A stretch of 64,000 nt of DNA from Desulfobulbus oligotrophicus (lineage in GTDB: Bacteria; Desulfobacterota; Desulfobulbia; Desulfobulbales; Desulfobulbaceae). The translations under genes and the position numbers were made by a program. The notes beneath the pieces were generated by a model. It was not told where the DNA came from. It saw only the letters and a program-made list of their open reading frames with translations, and ran no database searches. This document shows positions 17,074-26,695 of the stretch, piece after piece; position 1 is the first letter of the stretch, and every line of letters begins with the position of its first letter. The DNA is taken from NCBI RefSeq assembly GCF_016446285.1, contig NZ_CP054140.1, forward strand, positions 1,097,501 to 1,161,500, read 5' to 3'.

Positions 17074-19743
17074 TCATTGGCTCTGCAGCTGCTGACGGAG
17101 CACTTTATGAAGGATGCCTCCCTGACGGTAGTAATCGATTTCCACCGCATTGTCGAGCCGGAGCCGGAGCGGGCCTGTTTCGCTGGAGCCGTCTGGACGA
17201 TCAATACGCAGCAGGATCTGCCCGCCCGGTTCAAGTGTACCGGTAAGACCGATTAAACTGATGCGTTCACTGCCGTCCAGGTGCAGGGTCTGGATATTCA
17301 CACCTTCCGGAAATTCCAACGGCAGTACACCCATGCCCACAAGGTTGGAGCGATGGATACGTTCAAATGAGGCCGCGATCACCGCCCTGACACCAAGAAG
17401 CATGGTTCCCTTGGCAGCCCAGTCCCGGGAGGAGCCGGTGCCGTAGTCATGGCCGGCAAAGACGACCAGCGGTGTCTGGTGTTTCTGATACTGGAGCGCT
17501 GCCTCATAGATGGACATCTCAACGCCCTCGGGCCAGAGTCTGGTCCAGCCTCCTTCCCGATGCACCATGTGGTTTCTGATGCGGATGTTGGCAAAGGTTC
17601 CCCGCATCATGACCTCATGGTTGCCGCGGCGGGACCCGTAACTGTTGAACTCGGCGGGTGGAACACCGAGTTGCTGGAGGTACAGACCCGCTGGTGTCTG
17701 CGGTCCGATCGATCCGGCCGGGCTGATGTGGTCGGTGGTGACGGAATCACCGAACAGGGCCAGGATCCGGGCATCGATAATATCGGCTGCTGGTGGAGGC
17801 TGCAGAGAGAGATCATGGAAAAAGGGTGGTTCGCGGATATAGGTTGAATCAGGGTCCCACGGATATAAGGTGCTTTTTTCTTTTGCCAGATCGCGCCACT
17901 GCTGATCGCCGGTAAAGACCGATGCATAGGTGCTGGTGAAGAGCTCTGGTTGAAGATACTGTTGTACCGTCGCCCTGATCTCTTCTTTACTTGGCCAGAT
18001 ATCGCGCAGATAGACCGGCTGACCCTGCTGGTCTGTCCCCAGCGGGGTGGTGTCCAGATCGATGAGAACTGTGCCGGCCAGCGCGTAGGCCACCACCAGC
18101 AGTGGTGAGGCGAGGTAGTTGGCCCGGACTTGAGGGTGTATGCGGGCTTCGAAGTTGCGGTTACCGCTGAGCACAGCGGCCACCGTCAGATCGTGCCGGG
18201 TAATGGCCGTGCTGATCGACTCGTCCAATGGACCGGAGTTGCCGATACAGGTGGTGCAGCCGTAGCCGACCACATAAAAACCCAGGGCCTCAAGGTCAGG
18301 CAGCAGGCCGCTTTGCTCCAGGTAACGGGTAACCACTCTGGAACCCGGAGCCAGGCTGGTTTTGACCCAGGGTTTGCAGGTCAGACCGCGGGCCCTGGCC
18401 TTACGGGCAAGGAGACCGGCACCGATCATGACATCCGGGTTGGAGGTGTTGGTGCAACTGGTGATGGCGGCAATCACCACAGAGCCGTTGGTGAGTTGGT
18501 CCACCGTATCAACAGACGTATTTTTTACGGGTAAGGGTGTAAATTGTCTGTTGAAATCGTCCTGCACCTCGGCCGGAGACAGTCGATCCTGAGGGCGTCT
18601 GGGACCGGCCAGGCTTGGTGTCACGTCTTCAAGGTTGAGGTGATAGACGACTGAATACTGTGGTTCCGGGCTGTTGGGAGTAAAGAAGAAGCCTTGTTTT
18701 CGGCAGTACTGTTCGATCAGCTCCACCTGAGCTTCTGATCGGCCGCTGGCCCGGAGGTAGTGCAGGGTCTCAGCATCCACGGGAAAAAAACCCATGGTGG
18801 CACCATATTCCGGTGCCATGTTGGCGATGGTTGCCCGGTCCGGAAGGCTCAGACCGGCCAGGCCGGGTCCGAAAAATTCGACGAATCGACCAACCACCCC
18901 CTTGCTGCGCAGAAAACCGGTTATGGTCAGCACCAGATCAGTGGCCGTGGTATCGGGTCTGAGCGAGCCGGACAGGCGTACGCCCACCACTGCAGGGATC
19001 TGCAGCGGGTAGGGTTGGCCAAGCAGCACGGCCTCAGCCTCAATGCCGCCCACCCCCCAGCCCATGACACCAAGACCGTTGATCATGGTGGTGTGGGAAT
19101 CGGTACCGAGCACACTGTCCGGACAGAGAACATCTGCTCTGTTTTGTTCGCTGCAGGTGACCACCGAGGCCAGGAATTCCAGGTTCACCTGGTGGACAAT
19201 ACCGCTTCCCGGCGGCACCACCCGGAAGTGTTTGAATGCCTGTTGTCCCCAGTGCAGCATGGTATACCGTTCCCGGTTTCGGACCATCTCCAGTTGGACG
19301 TTGATCTTGAGGGCTTCGGGATCAGCAGCCCGGTCAACCTGCACACTGTGATCGATGATCAGGTCCACCGGGATCAGGGGATTCATAGCGGCCGGATCTC
19401 CACCATGCCGAGCCAGGGCGGAGCGCATGGCTGCCAGATCAACCAGGACCGGAACACCTGTGAAGTCCTGAAGGATCACCCGGGTGGGCATGAATGGTAT
19501 CGCCGCATCCGGTACGGCTTCCGGTTGCCAGCGGGCAAGAGTTTCGATATCTGCAGCATGGGCCAAGCCCCGGGAGGCCTGGCGGAGCAGGTTCTCCAGC
19601 AGGAGACGCAGGCTGTAGGGCAGACGTTCCAGTGAACCGGCAGCCAGTTCCGCAAGCGTTTGCCGTACCGGGAAGATGGTGTAGTCTTTGCCGTTTGCGT
19701 GCAGGGTCGCCTGGGGAAATAACTTCTGGTGCTGAGTTGTCAT
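17074..19743 (-). CDS. acnA: aconitate hydratase A
   Basis: Fe-S hydratase that interconverts citrate and isocitrate. At 889 residues it is full length. The three cluster cysteines are visible: one in ITSCTNTSNP and two in GCTTCIGNSGPL. DSVLGTDSHTTMINGLGVMGWGVGGIEAE is the standard substrate loop, and the C-terminal swivel domain shows GDSVTTDHISPAGSI, FNSYGSRRGNHEVMMRGTF and FAGHDYGTGSSRDWAAKG. GAGG precedes the ATG by 8 bases. A second aconitase, acnB, lies 28 kb away. The radical SAM gene start follows this stop by 181 bases. Confidence 0.97.
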   Translation of the reverse strand: MTTQHQKLFPQATLHANGKDYTIFPVRQTLAELAAGSLERLPYSLRLLLENLLRQASRGLAHAADIETLARWQPEAVPDAAIPFMPTRVILQDFTGVPVLVDLAAMRSALARHGGDPAAMNPLIPVDLIIDHSVQVDRAADPEALKINVQLEMVRNRERYTMLHWGQQAFKHFRVVPPGSGIVHQVNLEFLASVVTCSEQNRADVLCPDSVLGTDSHTTMINGLGVMGWGVGGIEAEAVLLGQPYPLQIPAVVGVRLSGSLRPDTTATDLVLTITGFLRSKGVVGRFVEFFGPGLAGLSLPDRATIANMAPEYGATMGFFPVDAETLHYLRASGRSEAQVELIEQYCRKQGFFFTPNSPEPQYSVVYHLNLEDVTPSLAGPRRPQDRLSPAEVQDDFNRQFTPLPVKNTSVDTVDQLTNGSVVIAAITSCTNTSNPDVMIGAGLLARKARARGLTCKPWVKTSLAPGSRVVTRYLEQSGLLPDLEALGFYVVGYGCTTCIGNSGPLDESISTAITRHDLTVAAVLSGNRNFEARIHPQVRANYLASPLLVVAYALAGTVLIDLDTTPLGTDQQGQPVYLRDIWPSKEEIRATVQQYLQPELFTSTYASVFTGDQQWRDLAKEKSTLYPWDPDSTYIREPPFFHDLSLQPPPAADIIDARILALFGDSVTTDHISPAGSIGPQTPAGLYLQQLGVPPAEFNSYGSRRGNHEVMMRGTFANIRIRNHMVHREGGWTRLWPEGVEMSIYEAALQYQKHQTPLVVFAGHDYGTGSSRDWAAKGTMLLGVRAVIAASFERIHRSNLVGMGVLPLEFPEGVNIQTLHLDGSERISLIGLTGTLEPGGQILLRIDRPDGSSETGPLRLRLDNAVEIDYYRQGGILHKVLRQQLQSQ

Positions 19744-19877
19744 ACTGGTCGCCTCGGTGGAAAGATTGATGCCGATCCTCCCACTCTTACCCGATCAGGA
19801 TGGATCCAGACAAGCAGGAATGGGGATATGCTCCAGGAAATTTCAATTCTTTTTCCCGGGTCAACCTGCTGGCTGTC

Positions 19878-19906
19878 TTGCTGTTTTTTACTGATCATCC
19901 TATAAT
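19878..19906 (+). promoter_or_regulatory. sigma70-type promoter of the homocysteine operon
   Basis: TTGCTG (19878-19883) and a perfect TATAAT (19901-19906) are spaced by 17 bases. Transcription would start near 19913, leaving a leader of about 40 bases before the ATG at 19952. It lies in the divergent gap between acnA and the DUF39 gene. I looked for a SAM riboswitch or other conserved leader in this gap and saw none. Confidence 0.7.
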
Positions 19907-19951
19907 AAACAACTTCTTTTCTTCAATGGGCCTCTATTGAGAGATTGTGTT

Positions 19952-21145
19952 ATGACCAAGACGTATGCGGAAATCAATGAAAAGATTGCCTCAGGCAAGG
20001 CGGTGGTGCTGACTGCTGAAGAGGTGATCGCCTATGTGGACAAACATGGTCTGGAGAACGCGGCCAGGGAGGTGGATGTGGTGACCACTGCCACCTTTGG
20101 TCCGATGTGCTCCTCCGGGTGTTTTCTCAACTTTGGGCACAGCACGCCTAAGATGCGTATTTCCGAAGCCTGGATCAATGATGTCATGGCCTATTGCGGC
20201 ATTGCGGCGGTGGATGTTTATATCGGGGCCACCCAGCTGCGGCACAATGATCCGGCCAATATGTACCACCCGGGTGAATTCCGCTACGGAGGCGGTCATG
20301 TGATTGAAGACCTGGTGGCCGGCAAAAAAGTGCAGCTGTTCGGCCTCTCCTACGGTACCGATGATTATCCCCGCCGTGAGATCAGAACGATGTTTGACAT
20401 CAACGACCTCAATCAGGCGATCATGGTGAACCCGCGCAACTGTTATCAGAACTACAATGTCGGCGTTAATGTTTCAGACAAGAGGATCTACACCTATCTG
20501 GGGATCCTGCGGGCCAAGATGCGCAATATGACCTACTGTTCCGCCGGACAGTTGGCACCACTTTTAAACGACCCGTACTATGCAACCATCGGTGTGGGCA
20601 CCAGTGTATGGCTGGCCGGAGCGCGCGGTATTGTCTACGCGCAGGGGACCCAGCACTGTTCCCTGGTCGAACGCGGTGATAACGGTGTGCCGGTGGAAGG
20701 TGCCGGTACCCTGGCACTGACCGCTGATATGAAGGAGATGCGTCCTGAGTTCGTACGCGGGGCGAGTTTCAGAGGGTATGGGGTGTCTCTTGCCCTGGGG
20801 GTCGGCATTCCCATCCCCATTCTTAACCCTGAGATACTTCGACGCACAACGGTCCGTGATCGTGATATTCAGGCGAGCGTTATCGACTACTCAACAGACT
20901 ATCCGGAGAAAACCGGTAAGGTGCTGGGCCGTTTCACCTACGAAGAACTGCGATCCGGTACAGTGGAGCTGATGGGCAAAAAAGTGCCGGTTACCTCGCT
21001 CTCCTCCTACAGCAAGGCGCTCAAGATCTGTAACCTGCTCAAAAGCGAGATCGAGGACGGACATTTTCTCCTTTCCGAGCCCAGTCAACGGTTGCCGCTG
21101 AATCAGGGGATGAAATCTTTGACCATCACGGGAGCGGCTCGATGA
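19952..21145 (+). CDS. homocysteine biosynthesis protein, DUF39 (L-aspartate-semialdehyde sulfurtransferase-like)
   Basis: Central enzyme of the sulfide route to homocysteine: in methanogens and sulfate reducers DUF39 proteins with a NIL/ferredoxin partner put reduced sulfur on aspartate semialdehyde (EC 2.8.1.16 in Methanosarcina MA1821/MA1822). The 397-residue protein is DUF39 over nearly its whole length: TTATFGPMCSSGCFLNFGH near the N-terminus holds two close Cys, with further Cys in MVNPRNCYQNYNVG, MTYCSAGQL and YAQGTQHCSLVERG. It lacks the C-terminal CBS pair seen in the archaeal version. The stop overlaps the ferredoxin start by 4 bases. Start at 19952 (MTKTYAEINEKIA). Confidence 0.9.
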   Translation: MTKTYAEINEKIASGKAVVLTAEEVIAYVDKHGLENAAREVDVVTTATFGPMCSSGCFLNFGHSTPKMRISEAWINDVMAYCGIAAVDVYIGATQLRHNDPANMYHPGEFRYGGGHVIEDLVAGKKVQLFGLSYGTDDYPRREIRTMFDINDLNQAIMVNPRNCYQNYNVGVNVSDKRIYTYLGILRAKMRNMTYCSAGQLAPLLNDPYYATIGVGTSVWLAGARGIVYAQGTQHCSLVERGDNGVPVEGAGTLALTADMKEMRPEFVRGASFRGYGVSLALGVGIPIPILNPEILRRTTVRDRDIQASVIDYSTDYPEKTGKVLGRFTYEELRSGTVELMGKKVPVTSLSSYSKALKICNLLKSEIEDGHFLLSEPSQRLPLNQGMKSLTITGAAR

Positions 21146-21552
21146 TTACCAAAAAGATCTATCTCTATTTTCCGAAAAGCGAGACTGAAAAGCCGATTGT
21201 GTATCAGCTGGTCAAAGACTACAACCTGATCGTTAACATCTTTCGTGCCAAAGTAACGCCCGAGGAAGAAGGTTACCTCAGCCTGGAGGTGACCGGCAAC
21301 CAGGAGGACATCACCCGGGCCTTTGCTTTTCTCGGCACTTTTGATGTTGTTATCCATGCCGGGAATAAAGGGGTGCACTGGGACGAGAACCGCTGCGTCC
21401 ACTGCGGTGCCTGTGTGGTGCATTGCCCGCCCGGCGCTCTGACCATTGTCGATCAGGGGACGCGTACGGTCACCTTTAATGAGGATCGTTGTATTGAGTG
21501 TCTTGCCTGCATTGCCGCCTGTCCCTTTGGTGCCTGTTCTTCGGCCTTCTGA
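21142..21552 (+). CDS. NIL-domain 4Fe-4S ferredoxin of homocysteine synthesis
   Basis: Redox and sulfur-handling partner of the DUF39 protein. The 136-residue protein has an N-terminal NIL domain (about 1-75, KIYLYFPKSETEKPIVYQL to VVIHAGNKG), also found as a ligand-binding domain on methionine transporters, and then two 4Fe-4S motifs, CVHCGACVVHCPPGA and CIECLACIAACPFGAC. This is the order of Methanosarcina MA1822. It overlaps the DUF39 stop and is followed after 21 bases by the UPF0280 gene, so the three are one operon. Confidence 0.9.
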   Translation: MITKKIYLYFPKSETEKPIVYQLVKDYNLIVNIFRAKVTPEEEGYLSLEVTGNQEDITRAFAFLGTFDVVIHAGNKGVHWDENRCVHCGACVVHCPPGALTIVDQGTRTVTFNEDRCIECLACIAACPFGACSSAF

Positions 21553-21573
21553 TGATGTGAAAGCTGCGATAGC

Positions 21574-22311
21574 ATGCGTGTTTTCCGCTCCTTTTCCTGG
21601 AAAGAAACTAATTTGCGGGTGGCCTGTACAGCGTTTGAACTGGTAACGCGTACTGTGGTTGAGGAGAGGCGGGAGCTTGAACGCTATCTTGCCCGCCATC
21701 CTGAATTTTTGACAGCGCTGGTCCCGGTGGAACTGTTGCCTGATGCTCCTGAACTGGTCAGGCGCATGGCGGCAGCCAGTCGGTTAACCGGTGTCGGCCC
21801 CATGGCAGCCGTTGCCGGTGCTCTGGCCCAGCGGGGGGTAGAGGCGGCAATGGCGGCCGGTTGCCACGAGGCCATCGTTGAAAACGGCGGTGACCTCTTT
21901 CTTCATTCAGATCGTGAGATAACCATTGGTCTCTATGCCGGTGACAAGGTGATCAGGGGCAAGCTGGCTTTCCGCATTGATCCTGCGGATCTGCCGATGG
22001 CACTGTGCTCCTCTTCTTCGAAAATGGGACACTCTTTGAGTTTTGGCCAGTGTGACCTTGCCACTGTTGCTGCAAAGGACGGGGCTTTGGCTGATGCGGC
22101 CGTCACCCTGGTCTGCAACAAGATTCAACATGAGCGAGACCTTTCCTCAGTGCTTGACCAGGTGGGCGCCATCCCGGGGATTGACGGCATTCTGGCCATG
22201 AAAAACGGCAAGATCGGCTTATGGGGGCATCTTCCGCAACTGGTCCGCAATGCGGATGTCTCTTTGCGGCATAAAATTACCCGCGATCTTTATTCTGATT
22301 TTTCGGGATAG
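21574..22311 (+). CDS. UPF0280 family protein (COG2122), sulfide assimilation for homocysteine
   Basis: Protein of 245 residues of the UPF0280/COG2122 group, distantly related to ApbE flavin transferases. Family marks are SRLTGVGPMAAVAGALAQ and the GCHEAIVENGGDLFL block, then TIGLYAGD and the late SSSKMGHSLSFGQCDLATV. Genetics in Desulfovibrio and Methanosarcina link this family with DUF39 and NIL/ferredoxin in making homocysteine from sulfide, and its place as third gene of the operon here agrees. The biochemical reaction is not settled. It is closed by the hairpin at 22499. Confidence 0.88.
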   Translation: MRVFRSFSWKETNLRVACTAFELVTRTVVEERRELERYLARHPEFLTALVPVELLPDAPELVRRMAAASRLTGVGPMAAVAGALAQRGVEAAMAAGCHEAIVENGGDLFLHSDREITIGLYAGDKVIRGKLAFRIDPADLPMALCSSSSKMGHSLSFGQCDLATVAAKDGALADAAVTLVCNKIQHERDLSSVLDQVGAIPGIDGILAMKNGKIGLWGHLPQLVRNADVSLRHKITRDLYSDFSG

Positions 22312-22498
22312 TCTCTGCCCGGTTGTGTCAGTCATTTGGCGGGAGAAGGGGCCCTGCCCTTACTGCACCGTACAGACTGGGACGGGTTCAGGATCTTATT
22401 CCTGTGGTCAACAGAAAAGGGCATTCTCGGTGACGCTGCAGTATCCTATCGTGAAGAAGTGATAGCAGCAGGGATATGGTGTTATGCGGATATCACCA

Positions 22499-22539
22499 AA
22501 TCAGTCGGCACGAAAGGTATCGTGCCGACTGATTATTTT
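22499..22539 (+). terminator. intrinsic terminator after the homocysteine operon
   Basis: Perfect 15-bp stem (22499-22513 with 22520-22534) with loop AAGGTA, followed by ATTTTC. It lies about 190 bases past the UPF0280 stop and 22 bases past the stop of the converging degP-like gene, so it probably serves the plus strand and may help on the minus strand too. Confidence 0.8.
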
Positions 22540-22561
22540 CTGAAAAAGGTGGATTCTGCGT

Positions 22562-24037
22562 TTATCTGGTCTGCAGGACAACGTATCGGCTCTGTTCACC
22601 GGACCGTATTCGCAGCAACACCTGTTTGGCATTGGTTGATTTTTTCAATGCCTGTTGCAGTTCATTGAGGTTACGGACTCTGGTCCGATTCACCTCTTCG
22701 ATGAGCATCCCCGCCTGGAGACCTGTCTCGGCAGCGGGGCTGTCGGTTGCAACATCAGCAATCAAAACGCCCTGATCCTTATCATAGCTGAACTGTTCAG
22801 CAACATCTTTGGTCAGGTCCTGGAGTGTCAGTCCCAGATTGCTGAGGGTCGCCCCTGTCATTTTTTTGGAAAAAGATGCCATGTCCTCCGGTTGTTCACC
22901 GACGGTCACAAGGATCTCCTGTTCTTTGCCGTCGCGTAAGACCTGCAGGTTCAGTTTTGTGTTCGGTGGCGTCATGGCAATTTTATTGCGCAGATCCGGT
23001 ACATCGGTCACTGGCTCACCATTTATCGCGATCACAATATCGCCCTGCTTCAAGCCGTTTTTCTGTGCGGGAGTTCCCTCGCCAACCTCGCTGATCAAGG
23101 CTCCTCCGGCTTTGCTGCCAAAGGACTTGCCCAGTTCCTCGGTGACATCCTGGATAACGATTCCCAGCCATCCCCTGGTTACCTTACCGCTTTTGCGGAG
23201 CTGCTGTTCAACACTTTTGGCCATGTTGATCGGGATAGCGAACCCGATGCCCATGTAGCCGCCGCTGCGAGAGAAAATAGCTGTGTTCATCCCCACAGCC
23301 TCACCACGGATATTGAGCAGTGGTCCGCCTGAGTTACCGGGATTGATGGCCGCATCGGTTTGAATGAAGTTTTCATAATCGGTGATACCCATACGGTTTC
23401 GACCTTTGGCACTGACTACTCCGACGGTAACGGTTTGGTTCAGTTCAAAGGGGCTGCCGATGGCAATAACCCATTCACCGACTTCAAGATTGTCAGAGTT
23501 TCCCATCGGGATGACCGGTAAGTTTGCGGCGTCGATTTTGAGCATGGCCACATCGGACTGTGGATCTGCACCGATCACTTTGGCGGTAAATTCACGTTTG
23601 TCAGCCAGGCGAACGGTTATTTTGCTGGTCTCTTCAATCACATGGTTGTTTGTTAAGATATACCCATCGCTGGCGATGATAAAACCGGACCCTGCGGCCT
23701 GCTGTTTAAAGGTGCGCTTTTCCGGTTGGGAAGGCGTTCGCGGGTGGCGAAACTGCGGTCCGAAGAATCGTTCAAAAAACGGGTCGTTCAGCAGATCAGA
23801 GGGAAACTGTCCCATGCCTTTGATAGCGGTCTCTTTTTCGACACTGACATGCACGACTGCTGGGCCGGCCTTCTTGACAACCGAGGAAAAGGCCTTTGCA
23901 GAGCGGTCAAGCAGGGCCAGGTCAGCATCGCTTTGTGCATAAACTGTGTGCGGTAGACCACCGATCCCCGCCCAAAGGCTGAGTAGACAGGAGACCAGCA
24001 GGATTACAGGGTTGAAGGTGGTGTGTTGTTTGTACAT
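22562..24037 (-). CDS. Do-family periplasmic serine protease (DegP/HtrA-like)
   Basis: Periplasmic protease/chaperone that clears misfolded envelope proteins. The 491-residue precursor starts MYKQHTTFNPVILLV with a signal peptide cut near VYA-QS (about 34). The trypsin-like domain has the triad His132 (TNNHVIEE), Asp162 (SDVAMLKI) and Ser236 (GNSGGPL). Two PDZ domains follow (about 280-370 and 395-485). An acidic/aromatic segment, DPFFERFFGP, precedes the protease domain as in DegP LA loops. The start at 24037 is preferred since GGAG lies 6-8 bases ahead. Whether it is DegP, DegQ or MucD cannot be told. Confidence 0.95.
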   Translation of the reverse strand: MYKQHTTFNPVILLVSCLLSLWAGIGGLPHTVYAQSDADLALLDRSAKAFSSVVKKAGPAVVHVSVEKETAIKGMGQFPSDLLNDPFFERFFGPQFRHPRTPSQPEKRTFKQQAAGSGFIIASDGYILTNNHVIEETSKITVRLADKREFTAKVIGADPQSDVAMLKIDAANLPVIPMGNSDNLEVGEWVIAIGSPFELNQTVTVGVVSAKGRNRMGITDYENFIQTDAAINPGNSGGPLLNIRGEAVGMNTAIFSRSGGYMGIGFAIPINMAKSVEQQLRKSGKVTRGWLGIVIQDVTEELGKSFGSKAGGALISEVGEGTPAQKNGLKQGDIVIAINGEPVTDVPDLRNKIAMTPPNTKLNLQVLRDGKEQEILVTVGEQPEDMASFSKKMTGATLSNLGLTLQDLTKDVAEQFSYDKDQGVLIADVATDSPAAETGLQAGMLIEEVNRTRVRNLNELQQALKKSTNAKQVLLRIRSGEQSRYVVLQTR

Positions 24038-24316
24038 GGTACACTCCATTTTGCGTGGCTGAAAGTGTTTGAATCCGGAAGGTACGCTTATTTGAGTGAC
24101 TGTAAAAGACAGACAGTATCGGCATACAATTATACTGTTCCTTTGATTCGTCAAGTTCTGCCCATGTGCCGGGAGACATTTGCTATCAGGGGGAAGCGCA
24201 GGTGGCGGTGACGGTGAACATGTAGTGGTGCTTTTTGTCGGGACCTGTTGTTGGTTTTTTTCCGGTTTTGGTCGTATGCTGCCTGAGGCGTCTATCCGGT
24301 GAAGCCTGCTGCGGTC

Positions 24317-25117
24317 TCAGCGCATAAAGTAAAGCAGAAAGAGACTGCCGACAACAACACGATACCAGGCAAAAATTTTGAAATCATGGTTTGCAACATA
24401 ACGGATGAGCATCTTGATGGCGACCAGAGCGCTGAAGAAGGCGGTAATAAAACCAACTCCAAAGAAGACCAGATCCGTGTGTGCCAGTATGTGCCACGAT
24501 TTGTAAATATCATATCCTGTGGCCAGAAACATGGTCGGAATGGCCAGGAAGAAGGAGAATTCGGTTGCTGTCCGGCGGGAGAGACCAAACAGCAGACCAC
24601 CGATGATTGTAGCTCCTGAACGGCTGGTCCCCGGGACCATTGAGAAAACTTGCGCCAGACCGACTTTGAGGGCATCGGTCCATTGCATTTGATCAACGTC
24701 GGTGATCCGGGGGTGTCGATCCCGACGCTCCACAAGAAAAATAATGCCGCCGCCGACCACCATGGCCAAGGCGACCACCACCGGGTTAAACAGGTGGGAT
24801 TTGATGACCTCATAGAGGAGTAAGCCGAAAACAGCGGACGGGAGGATACCGACAATCAGGTTGATGACAAAGTTCTGGGCGGTCCGGTCGGTGGTCAGGC
24901 CGGTTATTACTTTCAACAATCGCCTGCGGTACAACCAGCAGACAGCGAGAATAGCACCGAGCTGGATGCAGACTTCAAAGGTTTTGGCTTGATCACCGGT
25001 ATAGTTGAGGAGGTCGCCGGCTATGATCAGGTGACCGGTGGAGGAGATGGGTAAAAATTCAGTTAAGCCTTCAACTATACCAAGCACAATGCTTGGTAGG
25101 AGTGCTGATAAATCCAT
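24317..25117 (-). CDS. uppP: undecaprenyl-diphosphatase
   Basis: Membrane enzyme that recycles the lipid carrier of peptidoglycan synthesis by dephosphorylating undecaprenyl pyrophosphate; overexpression gives bacitracin resistance (BacA). The 266-residue protein has about eight membrane helices and the two family motifs, [20 protein letters not shown] near the N-terminus and [19 protein letters not shown] in the middle. It lies downstream of the AI-2E-family gene on the same strand with a 185-base gap. No clear ribosome-binding site is seen ahead of the ATG. Confidence 0.96.
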   Translation of the reverse strand: MDLSALLPSIVLGIVEGLTEFLPISSTGHLIIAGDLLNYTGDQAKTFEVCIQLGAILAVCWLYRRRLLKVITGLTTDRTAQNFVINLIVGILPSAVFGLLLYEVIKSHLFNPVVVALAMVVGGGIIFLVERRDRHPRITDVDQMQWTDALKVGLAQVFSMVPGTSRSGATIIGGLLFGLSRRTATEFSFFLAIPTMFLATGYDIYKSWHILAHTDLVFFGVGFITAFFSALVAIKMLIRYVANHDFKIFAWYRVVVGSLFLLYFMR

Positions 25118-25302
25118 GAGCAGTTGTCAGTTTGTTGAGCTTAAATCAGATGTGTGAGAATTCGACAGGCCGGCCGGTCTTTTCGGATTATCAATTTTCG
25201 ACGGTTACTGATTCGGTAAGAAGAGTGAACTGGTCTTGTTACCTGAAAACTACAGAGGTGTCAAGGCAGGCGGTCGTTTGAGAGTATGGGGACAGGTTGC
25301 TG

Positions 25303-26385
25303 TCAGCTGCCGTCTCCAGGTTCACGGTAATCAAAGTAGGGTTGGTACTCAAGAAGATACATATCAACCAGGGTGAAAAATGCGGTAACAGTCAGGGGGC
25401 CGTAAATAATACCTATCAGCCCGGAAAGACTCATGCCGCCGATGATCGAGAGAAGGACCAGCAGTGGCGGCAGTTTTGCCTGATTGCCGATGAATCTGGG
25501 TTTGATCAGATAGTCGACGATAAAGGTGAGCAGAAGATAGAAAAGCACGGTGCTGAGAGCCTGCCAGCTGTTTCCCGTGAGCAGCAGAATCAGCGCTGCA
25601 GGGAGAAGAACCAGGCCGACACCGACAATCGGCATGAAGGCGACGACAGCCATGACGGAACCCCAGAGGACCGGTGAAGTCAATCCCATGGCCGCAAAGT
25701 AGATCCCGCCGCAAATTCCCTGCAGCACACCGCTCAGACTGTTACCGATCAGAAGCACACCGGAAATAGAGGAGAAACGGGCAATTAAAGAACGATTCTG
25801 TGAGGCTGGCAAGGGGGAGAGGCGCAGGAGAAAATTGATAAGCCGGTCGAACTCGATGAGCAGGAAGAATACACCGATGATGACAATAACAAACTGGAGG
25901 ACAAAGCGGAGGATGTTGGTAGCCCAACCTGAAACCTGATTGTAGATAAAGAGTGCTGCCGTGGTGGACAGTTCAGCGATCAATCCGGTTAGTCGATCAA
26001 GGTTAAAATAGACGCCCAGCTCACCCAGCAGCGTCTGACCCTGATGGATCAGACTTTTGCTGTGTAAATCGTTTTGGAACAGTGATAAGATCTCGTTACC
26101 TTTGATCAGAGTGATCATTGCCGGGATTTCGACCGAGAGTGCGCCAATGCAGAACAGTAGCGGGAAAAAAATGCAGAGTGTAATGAGCAGGCAGGTAAGA
26201 GTCGCTGCACCCCATGGTCGGATTGCCGAGTTAAGCCTGCTGTAAACAGGGTAAAAGACACTGGCCAGTAAGAAGGCAAGAAAGAGTTGTGTCCAGAATG
26301 GCCACAGTACCAGGCCGAGCATCAATGTTGTTATAAAAAAGAGGAAAAGAAAGGTGACCCGCTGAATGTGTGTTGGTGTTTGCAT
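25303..26385 (-). CDS. AI-2E family transporter (PerM/YdiK-like membrane protein)
   Basis: Integral membrane protein of 360 residues with about eight helices of the AI-2 exporter family (UPF0118). The C-terminal region shows the conserved PIVGVGLVLLPAALILL, VDYLIKPRFIGNQAKLPPLLVLLSIIGG and GLIGIIYGPL segments. Despite the family name, members act as various exporters, including proton or sodium antiporters, so autoinducer transport should not be assumed. It lies upstream of uppP on the same strand, and a 224-base gap separates it from the tRNA gene on the other strand. Confidence 0.85.
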   Translation of the reverse strand: MQTPTHIQRVTFLFLFFITTLMLGLVLWPFWTQLFLAFLLASVFYPVYSRLNSAIRPWGAATLTCLLITLCIFFPLLFCIGALSVEIPAMITLIKGNEILSLFQNDLHSKSLIHQGQTLLGELGVYFNLDRLTGLIAELSTTAALFIYNQVSGWATNILRFVLQFVIVIIGVFFLLIEFDRLINFLLRLSPLPASQNRSLIARFSSISGVLLIGNSLSGVLQGICGGIYFAAMGLTSPVLWGSVMAVVAFMPIVGVGLVLLPAALILLLTGNSWQALSTVLFYLLLTFIVDYLIKPRFIGNQAKLPPLLVLLSIIGGMSLSGLIGIIYGPLTVTAFFTLVDMYLLEYQPYFDYREPGDGS

Positions 26386-26549
26386 GGCTGTCGGCAGGCG
26401 GATGAGGTGCGGTCAGGTTGATTATTTCAGGGAAAATGTGCGAGCACTGTAAAAGGTCTGGGGGGGAAGTGCCAGTCGAATGTGATCGGATAATCGGGAA
26501 AGGTGAGGATAGCACTGGTGTACCCTGTTTTGTATACTTTTAAAAAAGC

Positions 26550-26580
26550 TTGCACGCAGGCACCGGATAGTGTAGATAAT
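26550..26580 (+). promoter_or_regulatory. possible tRNA promoter
   Basis: TTGCAC (26550-26555) is followed by TAGATAAT (26573-26580); read as GATAAT the spacing is 19, as TAGATA it is 17. It lies 30 bases ahead of tRNA-Pro, in the right place for its promoter. The match is moderate. Confidence 0.45.
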
Positions 26581-26609
26581 TTTTCTTCCGGCTATGAAAA
26601 TAGTCCAGT

Positions 26610-26687
26610 CGGGGCGTAGCGCAGTCTGGTTAGCGTGCCTGCCTTGGGAGCAGGAGGTCGGGCGTTCAAATCGCCCCGCCCCGACCA
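26610..26687 (+). tRNA. tRNA-Pro (UGG)
   Basis: Full cloverleaf of 78 bases with encoded CCA. Acceptor CGGGGCG (26610-26616) pairs with CGCCCCG (26677-26683), then A and CCA. The D arm has GCGC/GCGT with the GGTTA loop, the anticodon stem CCTGC/GCAGG closes loop CTTGGGA with anticodon TGG, and the T arm is GGGCG-TTCAAAT-CGCCC. It is flanked by its own terminator and is not in a tRNA cluster. No integrase or attachment-site duplication was seen beside it. Confidence 0.97.
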
Positions 26688-26695
26688 GTGATAAG

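Noticed and set aside
18760-19635. A 291-codon plus-strand frame opposite acnA
   Set aside because: It mirrors the high-GC coding frame of aconitase A, which is fully conserved with all active-site Cys; the antisense peptide has no recognisable domain.
19744-19951. A SAM or other sulfur-related riboswitch before the homocysteine operon
   Set aside because: The predicted leader is only about 40 bases, too short for such an element, and no conserved stem set is visible.
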